Source: Deltaproteobacteria bacterium
GTDB lineage: Bacteria > Myxococcota_A > Polyangia > Polyangiales > JAFGIB01
DNA: 41,588 bases
Direction of reading: 5' to 3'
Assembly (NCBI GenBank): GCA_016929805.1
Contig: JAFGIB010000054.1
Span: 1 to 41,588, forward strand
Of the stretch, positions 1 through 8,673 are shown in pieces; within the stretch, counting starts at the first letter, position 1; the number at the start of each line of letters is the position of its first letter. The notes below the pieces were generated by a model. It saw only the letters and a list, made by a program, of their open reading frames with translations, did not search any database and had not been told where the DNA came from. The translations under genes were made by a program, and so were the position numbers.

Positions 1-27
1 AATTTCTTCTTCATAACAACGACCTTT

Positions 28-1665
28 CTAGAACTGACAGGCTATGGTTAGGTTGACTTCGTCCCTGTCTCTGAACAGACCGACGGATTTGTACGGGTCC
101 CCGCCAAAGAAGTCGATCGCGGTGAGCCTCGCTTTCCAGACCTCGTTGAGGCGGAAATCGAGACCCAGGGAATAGTAGCCATTATCCGGTGGAATGAACG
201 CGACCGACAGCCCCGGAGTGAGTAGCCCGTTTAGATAAATCGTTCGCGCAACAAAGGCAAAGGTGAACGAGTGCATTTTAACGGCATACTCGTTAAAGGA
301 GGTGATCTCCGTCAGATTCAGTTTATCCTCGTCGGTTAGCCCCGGGATTAAGGAATGCAAGAACTGCAGAACCAAAAGGACATTCTGGGTCGGATTCAGG
401 AACCGTATCATGGTGGGACGAGTGAGTTGAACGCCGTAGTTGACGGCGACCAGCTCCTTGGGAAAATAGTTGTTTCGGAACGGATTGTTTTCGTCATTAT
501 TAAATATATTCGTGCGGGTAGGGTAAGTACGCGGCAACTCGACCGCACCTTCGAGCCTCGCCACCATTCCGATGGGATTCTCAAACGCGTACTCCATGCT
601 CAAGCCGGTGATGTGTTGCCTGGGAAACTCCAAGCTGGAAGTCTTTACCTCGGCCATGGACTCTTCAGAGCGAATATAGTAGGTTACCACGGGTGGCGTT
701 AACTGATGCGTATAGTAATAGACCAACGAATAGTTAAAGATTTCGCTTAGTTCCCCTTTCCACTGAAAACCAGCCCGCATGTCATTGAGATCACCGCCGG
801 GATAGTTGAATACCCTTTCGTAAGTGAAGAGTGTTGGAGTGTTGGTCAACGGCGTACCCCAGGCGCCGACAAAGCTTAGGCTTTTATTAACCGTATCGTC
901 CGGCTCGTCGAAAAAGAGCGGCGCCCATAACAACTCGATACTGTGAGATATAGAAGGGATTTCGATCAAAGCTTTTACGATCCAGAGCGGAATTTTCGTA
1001 TCTTTAAAAGACTCCAAGGTGCTCCAGTGCCAGGTATTATCCGAGGGATTGACCACATCCAACAACCTGTATTGACCTAGATCTCCCCAGGCCACTTGCT
1101 GTCTGCCGAGCCTGAGAGAGAGCCAATCCGAGGGATACGCGTCGACATAGATCTCGCGCAGCTCGAACTCTTCGTAAAACTCATCGTGCGCCCAGTTTTT
1201 GTTTACTTCCCGCCTCGTCTCCGGATCCAACGGCGTCAGCGGCTGAACTATCTCTTCATCCGCCTCAAGCGGCATGGAACGAACGCCCCGAAGAATTCCG
1301 AACACGACGACTTGTGGATGCGGAGTCCACTCGCCTTCCAGTTGCAAAGTGCCGCGTCCCATCGACATGGACCCCGGCTCTTTGCCGTGATCTTCGGGTA
1401 TGCACTGATTGGTCGGAACTTTAACAGGATCGCATCTTACTCTCCCTTCAGGCGAGAGATCCGGCTCATACGCTTTGTTCTTATGGGCCCTAAACCCGTC
1501 GGAGATCAGAGGCACGAAGACGCCCGCCCTTAGCTCGAGTGAACCGTTGACCGTTAACGTCGGTTCATCATCCTCAGCGAACTCACCGTCGTAGTCCTCT
1601 TGAGCATTAGCCGTGTTGCCTAAGAAAACTGCTAACAAAAAGAAAACGATCCTTCGTATTTTCAT
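28..1665 (-). CDS. Outer-membrane beta-barrel protein, DUF1302-like
   Basis: Predicted secreted outer-membrane protein of 545 residues, role and substrate unknown. Visible: an N-terminal hydrophobic signal peptide ending near ANAQ (about residue 22), an acidic stretch after it, many alternating amphipathic strands, and a C-terminal phenylalanine typical of the barrel-assembly signal. The motif LRLGRQQVAWGD followed by LLDVVNPSD resembles the conserved block of the DUF1302 family of large porin-like proteins. That assignment is from pattern memory and is moderate. I chose the ATG at 1665; an in-frame TTG lies three codons upstream, and neither start has a strong Shine-Dalgarno sequence. The gene is divergent from the PEGA protein gene across a 640-bp gap and appears monocistronic. 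Confidence 0.7.
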   Translation of the reverse strand: MKIRRIVFFLLAVFLGNTANAQEDYDGEFAEDDEPTLTVNGSLELRAGVFVPLISDGFRAHKNKAYEPDLSPEGRVRCDPVKVPTNQCIPEDHGKEPGSMSMGRGTLQLEGEWTPHPQVVVFGILRGVRSMPLEADEEIVQPLTPLDPETRREVNKNWAHDEFYEEFELREIYVDAYPSDWLSLRLGRQQVAWGDLGQYRLLDVVNPSDNTWHWSTLESFKDTKIPLWIVKALIEIPSISHSIELLWAPLFFDEPDDTVNKSLSFVGAWGTPLTNTPTLFTYERVFNYPGGDLNDMRAGFQWKGELSEIFNYSLVYYYTHQLTPPVVTYYIRSEESMAEVKTSSLEFPRQHITGLSMEYAFENPIGMVARLEGAVELPRTYPTRTNIFNNDENNPFRNNYFPKELVAVNYGVQLTRPTMIRFLNPTQNVLLVLQFLHSLIPGLTDEDKLNLTEITSFNEYAVKMHSFTFAFVARTIYLNGLLTPGLSVAFIPPDNGYYSLGLDFRLNEVWKARLTAIDFFGGDPYKSVGLFRDRDEVNLTIACQF

Positions 1666-2305
1666 GGCGTACAAATACCCCGCTTTCTTCCGGTTTCGGC
1701 GAAAGAACAGACTTTCGGACTCTGGAACACTCCCCGTTTATCTGTTGAAAACAGATAAACGCGATTGTGTGTGATCAAATTTTCTAATAAAGGTAAGCGA
1801 ATGCGAAATTGATAAGAAACTTCCTTTTTCGTAGCTTCTAAGCTTGGCTGCCCGATATCATATTAGAGACGGTACCTTTTGAATGTGAGCAAAAAACGTC
1901 TACCATCGAGCTTGTTTTGGCGACGGCTAGGTAAAAAAAGCGGTCTTTCGTATAGCGATCGGAATCGTCAATACGCTTCCCGGAATTCAAAATCGATCTG
2001 GAGCCCGTCTCATAAATGCCTCCGCTTGTCTTTCGGGCGGGACGGCCCAATCTGGCGGCATCGCTCGCTCCTCGAAATAGCGCTGCCAGTCCCTCGTCGC
2101 GCCTCCTTGCATATTGGTCCGTCACGCTCCGAAATACTTCGGGAGGATTTATGAGACGGGCTCTGATAAAAACCCTATTGCTTTATCTATACCTATTATT
2201 GTATCCTTGCGCGGAGGCCGTGGTATCAAAGCTCTTTGGGTTTTTACTCGCGATCGGCACGCTTTTTTTGTAGCCTGTGAAGAACTCGTCGCCATCGGTA
2301 ATAAG
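1666..2305. other. Divergent intergenic region holding repeat A1
   Basis: This 640-bp gap separates the divergent barrel and PEGA protein genes. Its middle part (2001-2163) is the palindromic repeat A1. I see no convincing gene in the rest: open frames here are interrupted and run through the repeat. Promoters for both flanking genes should lie here, but I could not fix -35/-10 boxes. Confidence 0.5.
2001..2163. repeat. Palindromic repeat family A, copy A1
   Basis: A 163-bp imperfect palindrome. It starts with GAGCCCGTCTCATAAAT and ends with the inverted form of the same sequence. Similarity between the arms continues inwards (for example GGGACGGCCCAATCTG against GTGACGGACCAATATG in the reverse complement), leaving a short centre around CTCCTCGAAATAGCG. 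A second full copy lies at 41362-41511 and a left-arm copy at 20827-20882. There is no coding capacity, so it is a MITE- or ERIC-like element of unknown mobility. Confidence 0.8.
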
Positions 2306-3370
2306 ATGGGAAAAAAAGAACGAAAACTTGCGGTGGGTATACTCGTCTTTGCGAGGGCTCTTTTTTCAATTTGGGTCTGGTTTGTTCTCTTCGGTTCTTT
2401 TTCCGCGTATGCTCAGATAAACAAAAGCCCGTGTCCCGAGATCGACGAGAACGCGACCGCCGCGGAGCAATCGATATGCTGGTTCCAACGGGAGAAAAGC
2501 GGCTCGGCTGATTGCATCGCTCAAGGGGACGGAATCAGTCCTTGCATCGCCCAAACCAACGCCTGGTGCGCTGAAGCGTCGCTCGATGCCGAGCCGGTTA
2601 CGACCGCCTGTCTTCTATCGGCTATTCGGATGGGACAGCTTAAGGAAGCCAAGGAGATAGCCGGTTATCTTCGTTCGCCGAGCAAAACCGCGGAGGCTTG
2701 CGCCGCCGTTCTCAAGAGCGCGAGTATCCGCGTTATAACCAACCCCGCGGGCGCCGAGGTGATCGTCAATGATAAGTCGTACGGCAACGCGCCGATCGAA
2801 GTCCGGTTGATCGGCGACTGGTGGGAGAGCCAGATCCAGGCGAGGTTCGCGACGGATCCTGAAACGGTTGAAATCGCGGTGTCGACCGAAGAGCTACTAA
2901 ATACGTTCGACAGAAAAGAGTGCGTTTTTGGTGATCTGGTAATTACCGGACCGCCGCTTCCGGAACCGGAGTTCCTACCTAAAAACGAAACGAACGTAGT
3001 GTTAACCGCGAAACGGTTTTCCGTCGAATCCAACGATTCCGAGTGGCTTTTATGGACGTCGATTTCCACAACCGCCGCGGGAGTCGCCGCGGGTGTTGCG
3101 GCTACGCTGTTTATTTTGGATGCGGAAGCGGATAATCGATATTTTAAGAAAGAGTGTCCGGAGGGTTGTTACGAAGGACATATCGACACGTCGCAGATGC
3201 AAACGAAATACGACGTTGGGAATGTTTTTATTGCTGTTGGAAGCGTTTGTATTGCCGCGGCCGTGACTACAGGGATTCTTTATTTCGTTGTAAACGAGGT
3301 AAACAAAGATAAAGCCGATACGGATCTTGCATTTAGTGTAACGGGCAGAAGCCTTAGCGCGAGTTTTTGA
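2306..3370 (+). CDS. PEGA-domain membrane protein
   Basis: Predicted 354-residue envelope protein. A long N-terminal hydrophobic segment ends in AYA-Q (residues 34-37), a plausible signal-peptidase site. A Cys-containing region follows (residues 43-102). A PEGA-type module starts near residue 140 (SIRVITNPAGAEVIVND). Two hydrophobic segments, about 248-270 and 305-329, flank a small loop with ECPEGC. PEGA domains are surface-exposed beta modules common in myxobacterial kinases and secreted proteins; the function here is unknown. I chose the ATG at 2306 because the longer frame upstream runs through repeat A1 and would lack a signal peptide at its N-terminus. The next gene starts 9 bp after its stop, suggesting one transcript. 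Confidence 0.7.
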   Translation: MGKKERKLAVGILVFARALFSIWVWFVLFGSFSAYAQINKSPCPEIDENATAAEQSICWFQREKSGSADCIAQGDGISPCIAQTNAWCAEASLDAEPVTTACLLSAIRMGQLKEAKEIAGYLRSPSKTAEACAAVLKSASIRVITNPAGAEVIVNDKSYGNAPIEVRLIGDWWESQIQARFATDPETVEIAVSTEELLNTFDRKECVFGDLVITGPPLPEPEFLPKNETNVVLTAKRFSVESNDSEWLLWTSISTTAAGVAAGVAATLFILDAEADNRYFKKECPEGCYEGHIDTSQMQTKYDVGNVFIAVGSVCIAAAVTTGILYFVVNEVNKDKADTDLAFSVTGRSLSASF

Positions 3371-3378
3371 GGATAGAT

Positions 3379-4440
3379 ATGATAAGATGGATATTTATCG
3401 CAGAATTCGTTAGCGGTTTGTTATTATTATTTCCGTTTATAACTAGTTGCGAAGCGAATCTAAAGATCGAAAAAGACACGATTACGATTGGTTGGCCCGT
3501 GTGTGAATACAAGACCGGCGAAGATGTATTCTACAATTGGGCGTGCCGAGAGCATCGAGTACTAAGCGATGTGGATGTGTGTCTTTATGATCGATCCAAT
3601 ATTCATCGATCTGATATTCGATGCGTTAAAAGTACTGATTGTTTTAGTATTGATCTAGTTCCAAAGAATCGCAAGGTAATGCTGAGCTTAAAAAAACCAG
3701 ATTATGTTTCTCGTCTTATCGCAGTTCAAACAGGCCAAACCGATTTATATGCTTGCAATGACGATTCAGAAAGAAATAAGTTCGACACTTTTAGAGCGTT
3801 TATGTTTCCGCCTATGACACGATCTTATACAGGAGCTGACGAGCATATCATTAACGGGAAGAGCGAAGACTGCGACGTAAAGATAGAAAATTCGATCTCT
3901 CCGAATTCAAATTATGGCGAAATCGTCGCTATCGCTTTGGAATTTCCGTTTAGGTCTGACGACTATCCAGAAGAAGGGCTTCCGAAACTTCCGGTCGAAG
4001 ATGCAGTTGTTAGTATAATTCCGGTTTCATCTGGCGGAACTGCTCGTGAACCTATTTATACAAACAATAAAGGCGTGCCTTGCTATAGCGCGAAAAGCCG
4101 CAATAGGCGCATGGGAGACGGTTTTGCGATTTTTACCCGTTTAAAGCCGGGCGACTACCACGTAAAATACACTGTGCCGAATAACTATTTCTGTATTATC
4201 GCGAGTATTATGGCGGATAGAATGTTATGGGGTTATCGAACCGAAACGCCTAATCAAACCAGGGTTCCTGTTCAGAAAGGACATAGCACTATAACCACTT
4301 TAAAATGTTATAATACCGACAACTATGACGCGGGCACAATAGATTTATACGTTAGTGAAAACAGCTCGTCGACTGATTCGGGCTTAGGATCTCGAGAAAA
4401 GTACGTCCTCGACAACGATGCATCCTCCGACAGAATATAG
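3379..4440 (+). CDS. Hypothetical lipoprotein
   Basis: Unrecognised 353-residue protein. The N-terminus is a hydrophobic signal followed by ITS-C at residue 24, a good lipobox, so a lipid-anchored envelope protein is likely. The rest is soluble, with scattered Cys residues and no motif I can name. The start at 3379 is supported by GAGG six bases upstream; an in-frame TTG at 3367 is less likely. The gene follows the PEGA protein almost immediately and is convergent with the next lipoprotein gene, with 4 bases between the stops. Its codon use is more AT-rich than its neighbours. Confidence 0.65.
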   Translation: MIRWIFIAEFVSGLLLLFPFITSCEANLKIEKDTITIGWPVCEYKTGEDVFYNWACREHRVLSDVDVCLYDRSNIHRSDIRCVKSTDCFSIDLVPKNRKVMLSLKKPDYVSRLIAVQTGQTDLYACNDDSERNKFDTFRAFMFPPMTRSYTGADEHIINGKSEDCDVKIENSISPNSNYGEIVAIALEFPFRSDDYPEEGLPKLPVEDAVVSIIPVSSGGTAREPIYTNNKGVPCYSAKSRNRRMGDGFAIFTRLKPGDYHVKYTVPNNYFCIIASIMADRMLWGYRTETPNQTRVPVQKGHSTITTLKCYNTDNYDAGTIDLYVSENSSSTDSGLGSREKYVLDNDASSDRI

Positions 4441-4444
4441 CGAC

Positions 4445-5665
4445 TTATTTGCTTTCCTCGGGGTATACAGCTACAAATGTACTATAGTTCTTCTTAATTA
4501 TTATCGAATCTTCGGAACCTGACATATTGGCTTCTTCATTAATCCAGAATAAATCTACTGTTCTGGTATCGTCTTCTTCGAAAAATGAACCGTCAATAAT
4601 AAAACTACTAACTCCTTGCACCCAGTCGTCATTACTATTCTCGCTAAATTCTAGTAACTTATTGCCTTTAATCTGATTCCAATATGCTTTGTCATGAGTG
4701 TCTTCGTTTAATTCGAAGAAAATATCTTTGTCGGGGATGCCCAAACAATCATAAGCCAATGCCGTTATCATACTTCCATTCCTAAAAGACCAGAATTCTT
4801 TGTCTTTATATTTTTTTGCCCAATTCTCTTCTTGCACTCGCTGAGGTATATAGAGCGTAACTTCTTGATTTATAGTTAGTGTACGACCAATATAATAAAT
4901 GACTGGACCTAAGTCGTCAAAAGTCAGCTCTCCAAGCTCGTTATATTGTCCTCTCTCTATTTGGAGGTAACCGTCGGATTCGCGTCTTGGATAAATAATA
5001 GCTTTACCAAAACCGTCGGTGTAAGCTTTTGTCTCTTTAGATGTTGAAAACAGTTTTCCTTCCTGGCAATTCGTCCTTTCCTCGTCCGTACAAGGAAAAG
5101 GATTATATCCAGTCTCTACCCATTGGACGCAAACGCAATGCTCGCCGGGCGAAGCCATATCGCGCGTAAATAACATATCCTTAATTTGAAGAATATTAAT
5201 CGAAAGTTCTATGTCGTCTTTATCTTCATCACTATCAGAACTATATTCGCAATAGACAACGTTTATATCCTTACATTCGTCTCGACAACCATCTATTTTT
5301 ATAGGCCTACTGGATTCATAAGAAGAAATCTCTTTATCTGTCGAAGGATAAACGAACACGCATTGAAAGTAATCTTGGTACTTACTTTTTGCTTCGTAAT
5401 CTATTTCGTCATAGCTGGTGTTTTCAAAAAGTTCTAGGGGATCACCAGCATTTTTTTTGATTTCTAGTAAACTATTACATCCTTTATTCTTATAACATTC
5501 AATAAGTTGTTCTGAACACCTTTGTAATACGCACTGTTTACAATCATCGAGAACGTTACTGCTAGTCTTTGCCGGCAGCCTTACATCTTCTACGTTCAGA
5601 ACGATCTCGTCCATATCAGGACTACAACAGACGACAAAAAGTATAATAGAAAGAAACGGTCGCAT
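4445..5665 (-). CDS. Hypothetical Cys-rich lipoprotein, AT-rich gene
   Basis: Unrecognised 406-residue protein. The N-terminus FLSIILFVVCC gives a lipoprotein-like signal with the lipidated Cys at residue 13 or 14. A mature segment with closely spaced cysteines follows (DCKQCVLQRCSEQ, then KGCNS), and an acidic Ser/Asp-rich stretch lies near residue 145. No domain could be named. An in-frame TTG at 5698 would add 11 residues before the signal peptide; I prefer the ATG at 5665, though neither has a clear ribosome-binding site. The gene is markedly AT-rich, with many A/T-ending codons, compared with the flanking sigma factor and kinase genes. This suggests recent acquisition or relaxed selection. 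Confidence 0.6.
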   Translation of the reverse strand: MRPFLSIILFVVCCSPDMDEIVLNVEDVRLPAKTSSNVLDDCKQCVLQRCSEQLIECYKNKGCNSLLEIKKNAGDPLELFENTSYDEIDYEAKSKYQDYFQCVFVYPSTDKEISSYESSRPIKIDGCRDECKDINVVYCEYSSDSDEDKDDIELSINILQIKDMLFTRDMASPGEHCVCVQWVETGYNPFPCTDEERTNCQEGKLFSTSKETKAYTDGFGKAIIYPRRESDGYLQIERGQYNELGELTFDDLGPVIYYIGRTLTINQEVTLYIPQRVQEENWAKKYKDKEFWSFRNGSMITALAYDCLGIPDKDIFFELNEDTHDKAYWNQIKGNKLLEFSENSNDDWVQGVSSFIIDGSFFEEDDTRTVDLFWINEEANMSGSEDSIIIKKNYSTFVAVYPEESK

Positions 5666-5845
5666 GAACGGATGGTACCACGATTTATGTTTTATCAATC
5701 GCGTTTTTTATTCGAATACCCGATTTTATAATATATTTTATTCACATTTAGAGAGTCGATGCTCTAATTACTGGACGAGGAATAGACGACGTACACTAAC
5801 GTAAGAGGGTTAGACGCGATAGGGAAAATCGAACACAGGTAGGAG

Positions 5846-6478
5846 ATGTCGGACAAGCATCAAATCGTCGAAGAAAAGGCCAAAAAGGCTTTTGAACAGG
5901 GGGATTTCGATCAGGCGGCCACGCTGTTTATCCAAAACTACGGAAATGAAATCTACGCGTTCTTGCTCGGACGGTTGCCGAGCGAAAGCGACGCGTCCGA
6001 GGTTTTGTCCGAGTTCGCGGAGAATTTTTGGCAGGGATTGCCTGACTTTAAATGGCGTTCCAGCTTGCGCTCATGGGCTTATACGATCGCGCGCAACGCC
6101 GCGATTCGCTATCTAAAGGAGCCCCACCGGCGCAGGGAACGCCCGCTGTCGCTGTTTAAACAGAGTCTTTTTATTCAAACGATTGCTGAGGTGAGAAGCG
6201 TCACGAAGAAATATCGGCGAACCGAGGCTAAGAACAAAATACGCCAAATTCGAGAGAAACTGTCGGACGAAGACCAAACATTGTTGGTGCTTCGAGTGGA
6301 CAGACAGCTCGCTTGGCGCGAATTGGCGATGATCATGTCGGGTCAAGGCGAAAATATGGGCGAAACCGAGATCAATCGTTGGTCCGCCTTACTTCGCCAG
6401 CGATTTAAGAAAATTAAGGAGCGCTTGAAAAAGCTGGCGCGCGATGAGGGGCTATTGGACCAGCAGAAGAAAGACTAA
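5846..6478 (+). CDS. ECF-like RNA polymerase sigma factor
   Basis: A 210-residue sigma-70 family protein of the two-domain (ECF-like) type. Region 2 is recognisable from about residue 20 to 95: an acidic helix (SDASEVLSEFAENFW), then LPDFKWRSSLRSWAYTIARNAAIRYL, the usual core/-10-binding pattern. Region 4 spans about residues 130-200, with LSDEDQTLLVLRVDRQLAWRELA and a helix-turn-helix-like segment ending in Arg/Lys-rich helices. The insertion GQGENMGETEIN between the region 4 helices is typical of the myxobacterial variant as I remember it. An AGGTAGGAG purine tract precedes the ATG. No anti-sigma gene is adjacent; the convergent neighbour is a Ser/Thr kinase whose stop overlaps this stop by 4 bases. 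Confidence 0.85.
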   Translation: MSDKHQIVEEKAKKAFEQGDFDQAATLFIQNYGNEIYAFLLGRLPSESDASEVLSEFAENFWQGLPDFKWRSSLRSWAYTIARNAAIRYLKEPHRRRERPLSLFKQSLFIQTIAEVRSVTKKYRRTEAKNKIRQIREKLSDEDQTLLVLRVDRQLAWRELAMIMSGQGENMGETEINRWSALLRQRFKKIKERLKKLARDEGLLDQQKKD

Positions 6479-8181
6479 TCGATTCTAAAGACTAGGGCGT
6501 TGGATTGTAGCTTGATATTGCACACCGGCTCGCGGGAAGAGCTGCAGACTACCTGACAATCTTCCCGCGGAATCGTGGCGACGATTTGTTCCTTAGCCGG
6601 AACATATAGCTCATTCGAAAAGCCGGGACATCTTAGAGCCACCTTTACCGTTGCACGCAGCGAGTTCCTAAAGGTTACGCGGCGCTCGCCCGCGGACTTT
6701 TCGGGGGCTGCTCGTATCCCGGCTTCCGTCCCTGCTTTTGAAGCGGTTGAATCCACGAAGGCTCTGGTTTTCCGAGCTGAGGAGATCTCGGAACGAATCG
6801 GCCGACAATTTTCGCTATTAACGGCCTTAGATGTCTTCGTAGGCTTGGTCGCGCTATTGTCACGAGGTTCAAAAATCCGAGGTTCTAGGATCGTCGGCGA
6901 TCTCACGGGAATATCACGAACCAGCGCGCTTAACTCCGACCTTTGAACCTTCGCCTCCCAAAGATTCGGGTTGGTTCTCGAAGCTTCAAAGCCGCCCTTT
7001 TCCTGAGTCGTCGAAAGCAAAGAAACAATCATCCAAACGGTCGAGGCGATGACGATAGCCAAGGTCGTGAATTGAGCGAGCCGCGAATTCTTCAGTCGAT
7101 TTTTGACGTTGACCGAAAGCGGAGTCGGTCGAAAGAGGACGACGTTTTCCGTCGGCTCGAACCGGATTCGGGGCGCGAACGGCTCAAGCGCCAGAGCGAA
7201 CTCTCGCACGTTCGCGAATCGATGATCCGGGTTACGCGCTATCGATTTCATCACGATATCGCTGAGCTCTCGGGGAAGCTCTGGTTTAAGCTCGATAGGC
7301 GCCTTGGGCTTGCCCGTGGTGGTGATTTCGACGATGGTTTCGCTGTATCCTTTTGCCTCGATCGGAAGCCTACCCGTGATGAGCTCATAGAGCAAAACGC
7401 CCAGCGAGTAAATATCCGCGCGATGGTCGACCTTGCGATTGGACTGAACCTGTTCGGGAGCGACATAGCATAGCGTGCCCAAAAGGGTGTTGTCGGTCGT
7501 CAGCGACAGATCGGGTTGATTGTTTTGAGCCAACAACTTGGAAACGCCGAAGTCGAGCACCTTGGGCTCTCGACCGTTCGGGCTCGCGCACCAGCAGAGA
7601 AAGATATTACCCGGTTTCAAGTCGCGATGGATGACCCCCTCGGCGTGGAACGCGGCCACCGCGCGCATCACCGGCATCAGCAACTCGATCGCTTCGCAAT
7701 AGCTAAAGCGGTAACGCGCCTCAATAAGAGCGGAAAGCGGTTCACCGTTCAATAGCTCCATGACCAGGTAGTAGCCGCCCTTGTGTTGGCCGATATCGTA
7801 GATATGTACGACATTTGGATGGCGGATGCGCGCGGCCGCTTCCGCTTCACGACGGAAGCGTCGGATCGACTCCTTCTTGATAGACTGAAGCGGCAGCATC
7901 CACTTAATCGCCACGCGCCTCTTTAGCTCTAAATGGGTCGCGGAAAATACCGTGCCCATGCCGCCCGAGCCCAGACGCTCATCGATTTGGTACTTGCCTT
8001 CGACTACTTCGCCTCTTTTAGGTAAGATCGATACCGACTCGACGCATTCCGCATCAGATGTCGAGTCTCGCGCGATTTCTCGAAGCAGGGGAGCAAAGGA
8101 GTCGTCTTGAGAATCGCCCTTCGACTCGGTTTCGAAGCCGTGCTGCCGTTGTCCGGTTTGCCCCATCGGTATCGATACCAT
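6475..8181 (-). CDS. Hanks-type serine/threonine protein kinase, membrane-anchored
   Basis: Predicted 568-residue Ser/Thr kinase. Catalytic features are intact: glycine loop GSGGMG (residues 71-76), Lys93 in VAIK, HRDLKPGN (185-192), DFG (210-212) and APE (241-243). A single transmembrane segment lies at about 371-390 (FTTLAIVIASTVWMIVSLLS). A basic, Ser/Thr-rich C-terminal region of about 180 residues would lie in the periplasm, carrying several Cys near its end. The topology fits a receptor-like kinase. The start is uncertain: candidates are ATG 8181, ATG 8166 and TTG 8208, none with a clear ribosome-binding site, and the N-terminal 60 residues are poorly conserved. It is convergent with the sigma factor gene. 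Phosphorylation control of that sigma factor is only an inference from proximity. Confidence 0.9.
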   Translation of the reverse strand: MVSIPMGQTGQRQHGFETESKGDSQDDSFAPLLREIARDSTSDAECVESVSILPKRGEVVEGKYQIDERLGSGGMGTVFSATHLELKRRVAIKWMLPLQSIKKESIRRFRREAEAAARIRHPNVVHIYDIGQHKGGYYLVMELLNGEPLSALIEARYRFSYCEAIELLMPVMRAVAAFHAEGVIHRDLKPGNIFLCWCASPNGREPKVLDFGVSKLLAQNNQPDLSLTTDNTLLGTLCYVAPEQVQSNRKVDHRADIYSLGVLLYELITGRLPIEAKGYSETIVEITTTGKPKAPIELKPELPRELSDIVMKSIARNPDHRFANVREFALALEPFAPRIRFEPTENVVLFRPTPLSVNVKNRLKNSRLAQFTTLAIVIASTVWMIVSLLSTTQEKGGFEASRTNPNLWEAKVQRSELSALVRDIPVRSPTILEPRIFEPRDNSATKPTKTSKAVNSENCRPIRSEISSARKTRAFVDSTASKAGTEAGIRAAPEKSAGERRVTFRNSLRATVKVALRCPGFSNELYVPAKEQIVATIPREDCQVVCSSSREPVCNIKLQSNALVFRID

Positions 8182-8320
8182 GATATTCGTAAAAAAATTG
8201 ATACACAATAAGCGGCATCGATCGCCCCCTTTTGACTACCTTGCAATTTTTATAAAACATAATGATTTCAATAGGTTGGGCAATTCGTTGAAGCGTCTTG
8301 TCAAGAAGCCGCGGCAGAGA

Positions 8321-8426
8321 TGTCATTTCGATTGCAGCGAGAAATCTCAAAATGGAGATTTCTCGTCGCCCTTGGCTCCTCGAAATGACAGATTACAGCG
8401 TTTCACCCCCATTTTTTGAGAAAGTC
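8321..8426. repeat. Palindromic repeat family B, copy B1
   Basis: The core hairpin at 8321-8390 starts TGTCATTTCGA and ends with its inverted form TCGAAATGACA. Nested inside is GAGAAATCTC...GAGATTTCTC around a short loop. About 36 bp after the hairpin (GATTA...TTTTTTGAGAAAGTC, to 8426) is shared with copy B2 at 20892-20990 and, inverted, with B3 at 38095. The TGTCATTTCGA...GAGAAATCTC theme resembles dispersed palindromic repeats seen in several bacterial phyla. Confidence 0.75.
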
Positions 8427-8483
8427 CTACGTCGAGTGACAAATATCGGCGCGTAAATCAGTCAGCCAATGGTCTTGTTTAAA

Positions 8484-8673
8484 CCTTAACGTTGCAATAG
8501 ACGTCGAGCGGAAACGCGAAAAAAGCGATTAAATAAGGGCGCGCGGAACTTTTATTTAGACCCGAGCATAGTACACCCTGAGTGAGGTCCAAAAAAAGTG
8601 AGCACGCCCTGAGTTCGCGCTCTTTTTCGCGAGCAAGGCGGTTTACGCCGACGGATTTTTTGCAACGTTAAGG
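8484..8673. repeat. Palindromic repeat family C, copy C1 (complete)
   Basis: A 190-bp element bounded by CCTTAACGTTGCAA and its exact inverted complement. The two arms pair imperfectly along the whole length (for example CGCGAAAAA, AAGGGCG and ACTTTT...GACC blocks), leaving a centre of about 23 bases with GTACACCCTGAGTGA. It carries no obvious gene. Other copies: 11951-12139, 22637-22770 (inverted, one arm lost) and 41511-41588 (cut by the window end). Confidence 0.85.

Noticed and set aside
2001..2163. Insertion sequence with transposase
   Set aside because: The palindromic elements carry no open frame resembling a transposase; they are non-coding repeats only.
8484..8673. Family C repeats as simple rho-independent terminators
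   Set aside because: They are far longer than terminators, and copies occur in divergent promoter regions (8484, 22637) where no transcript ends.
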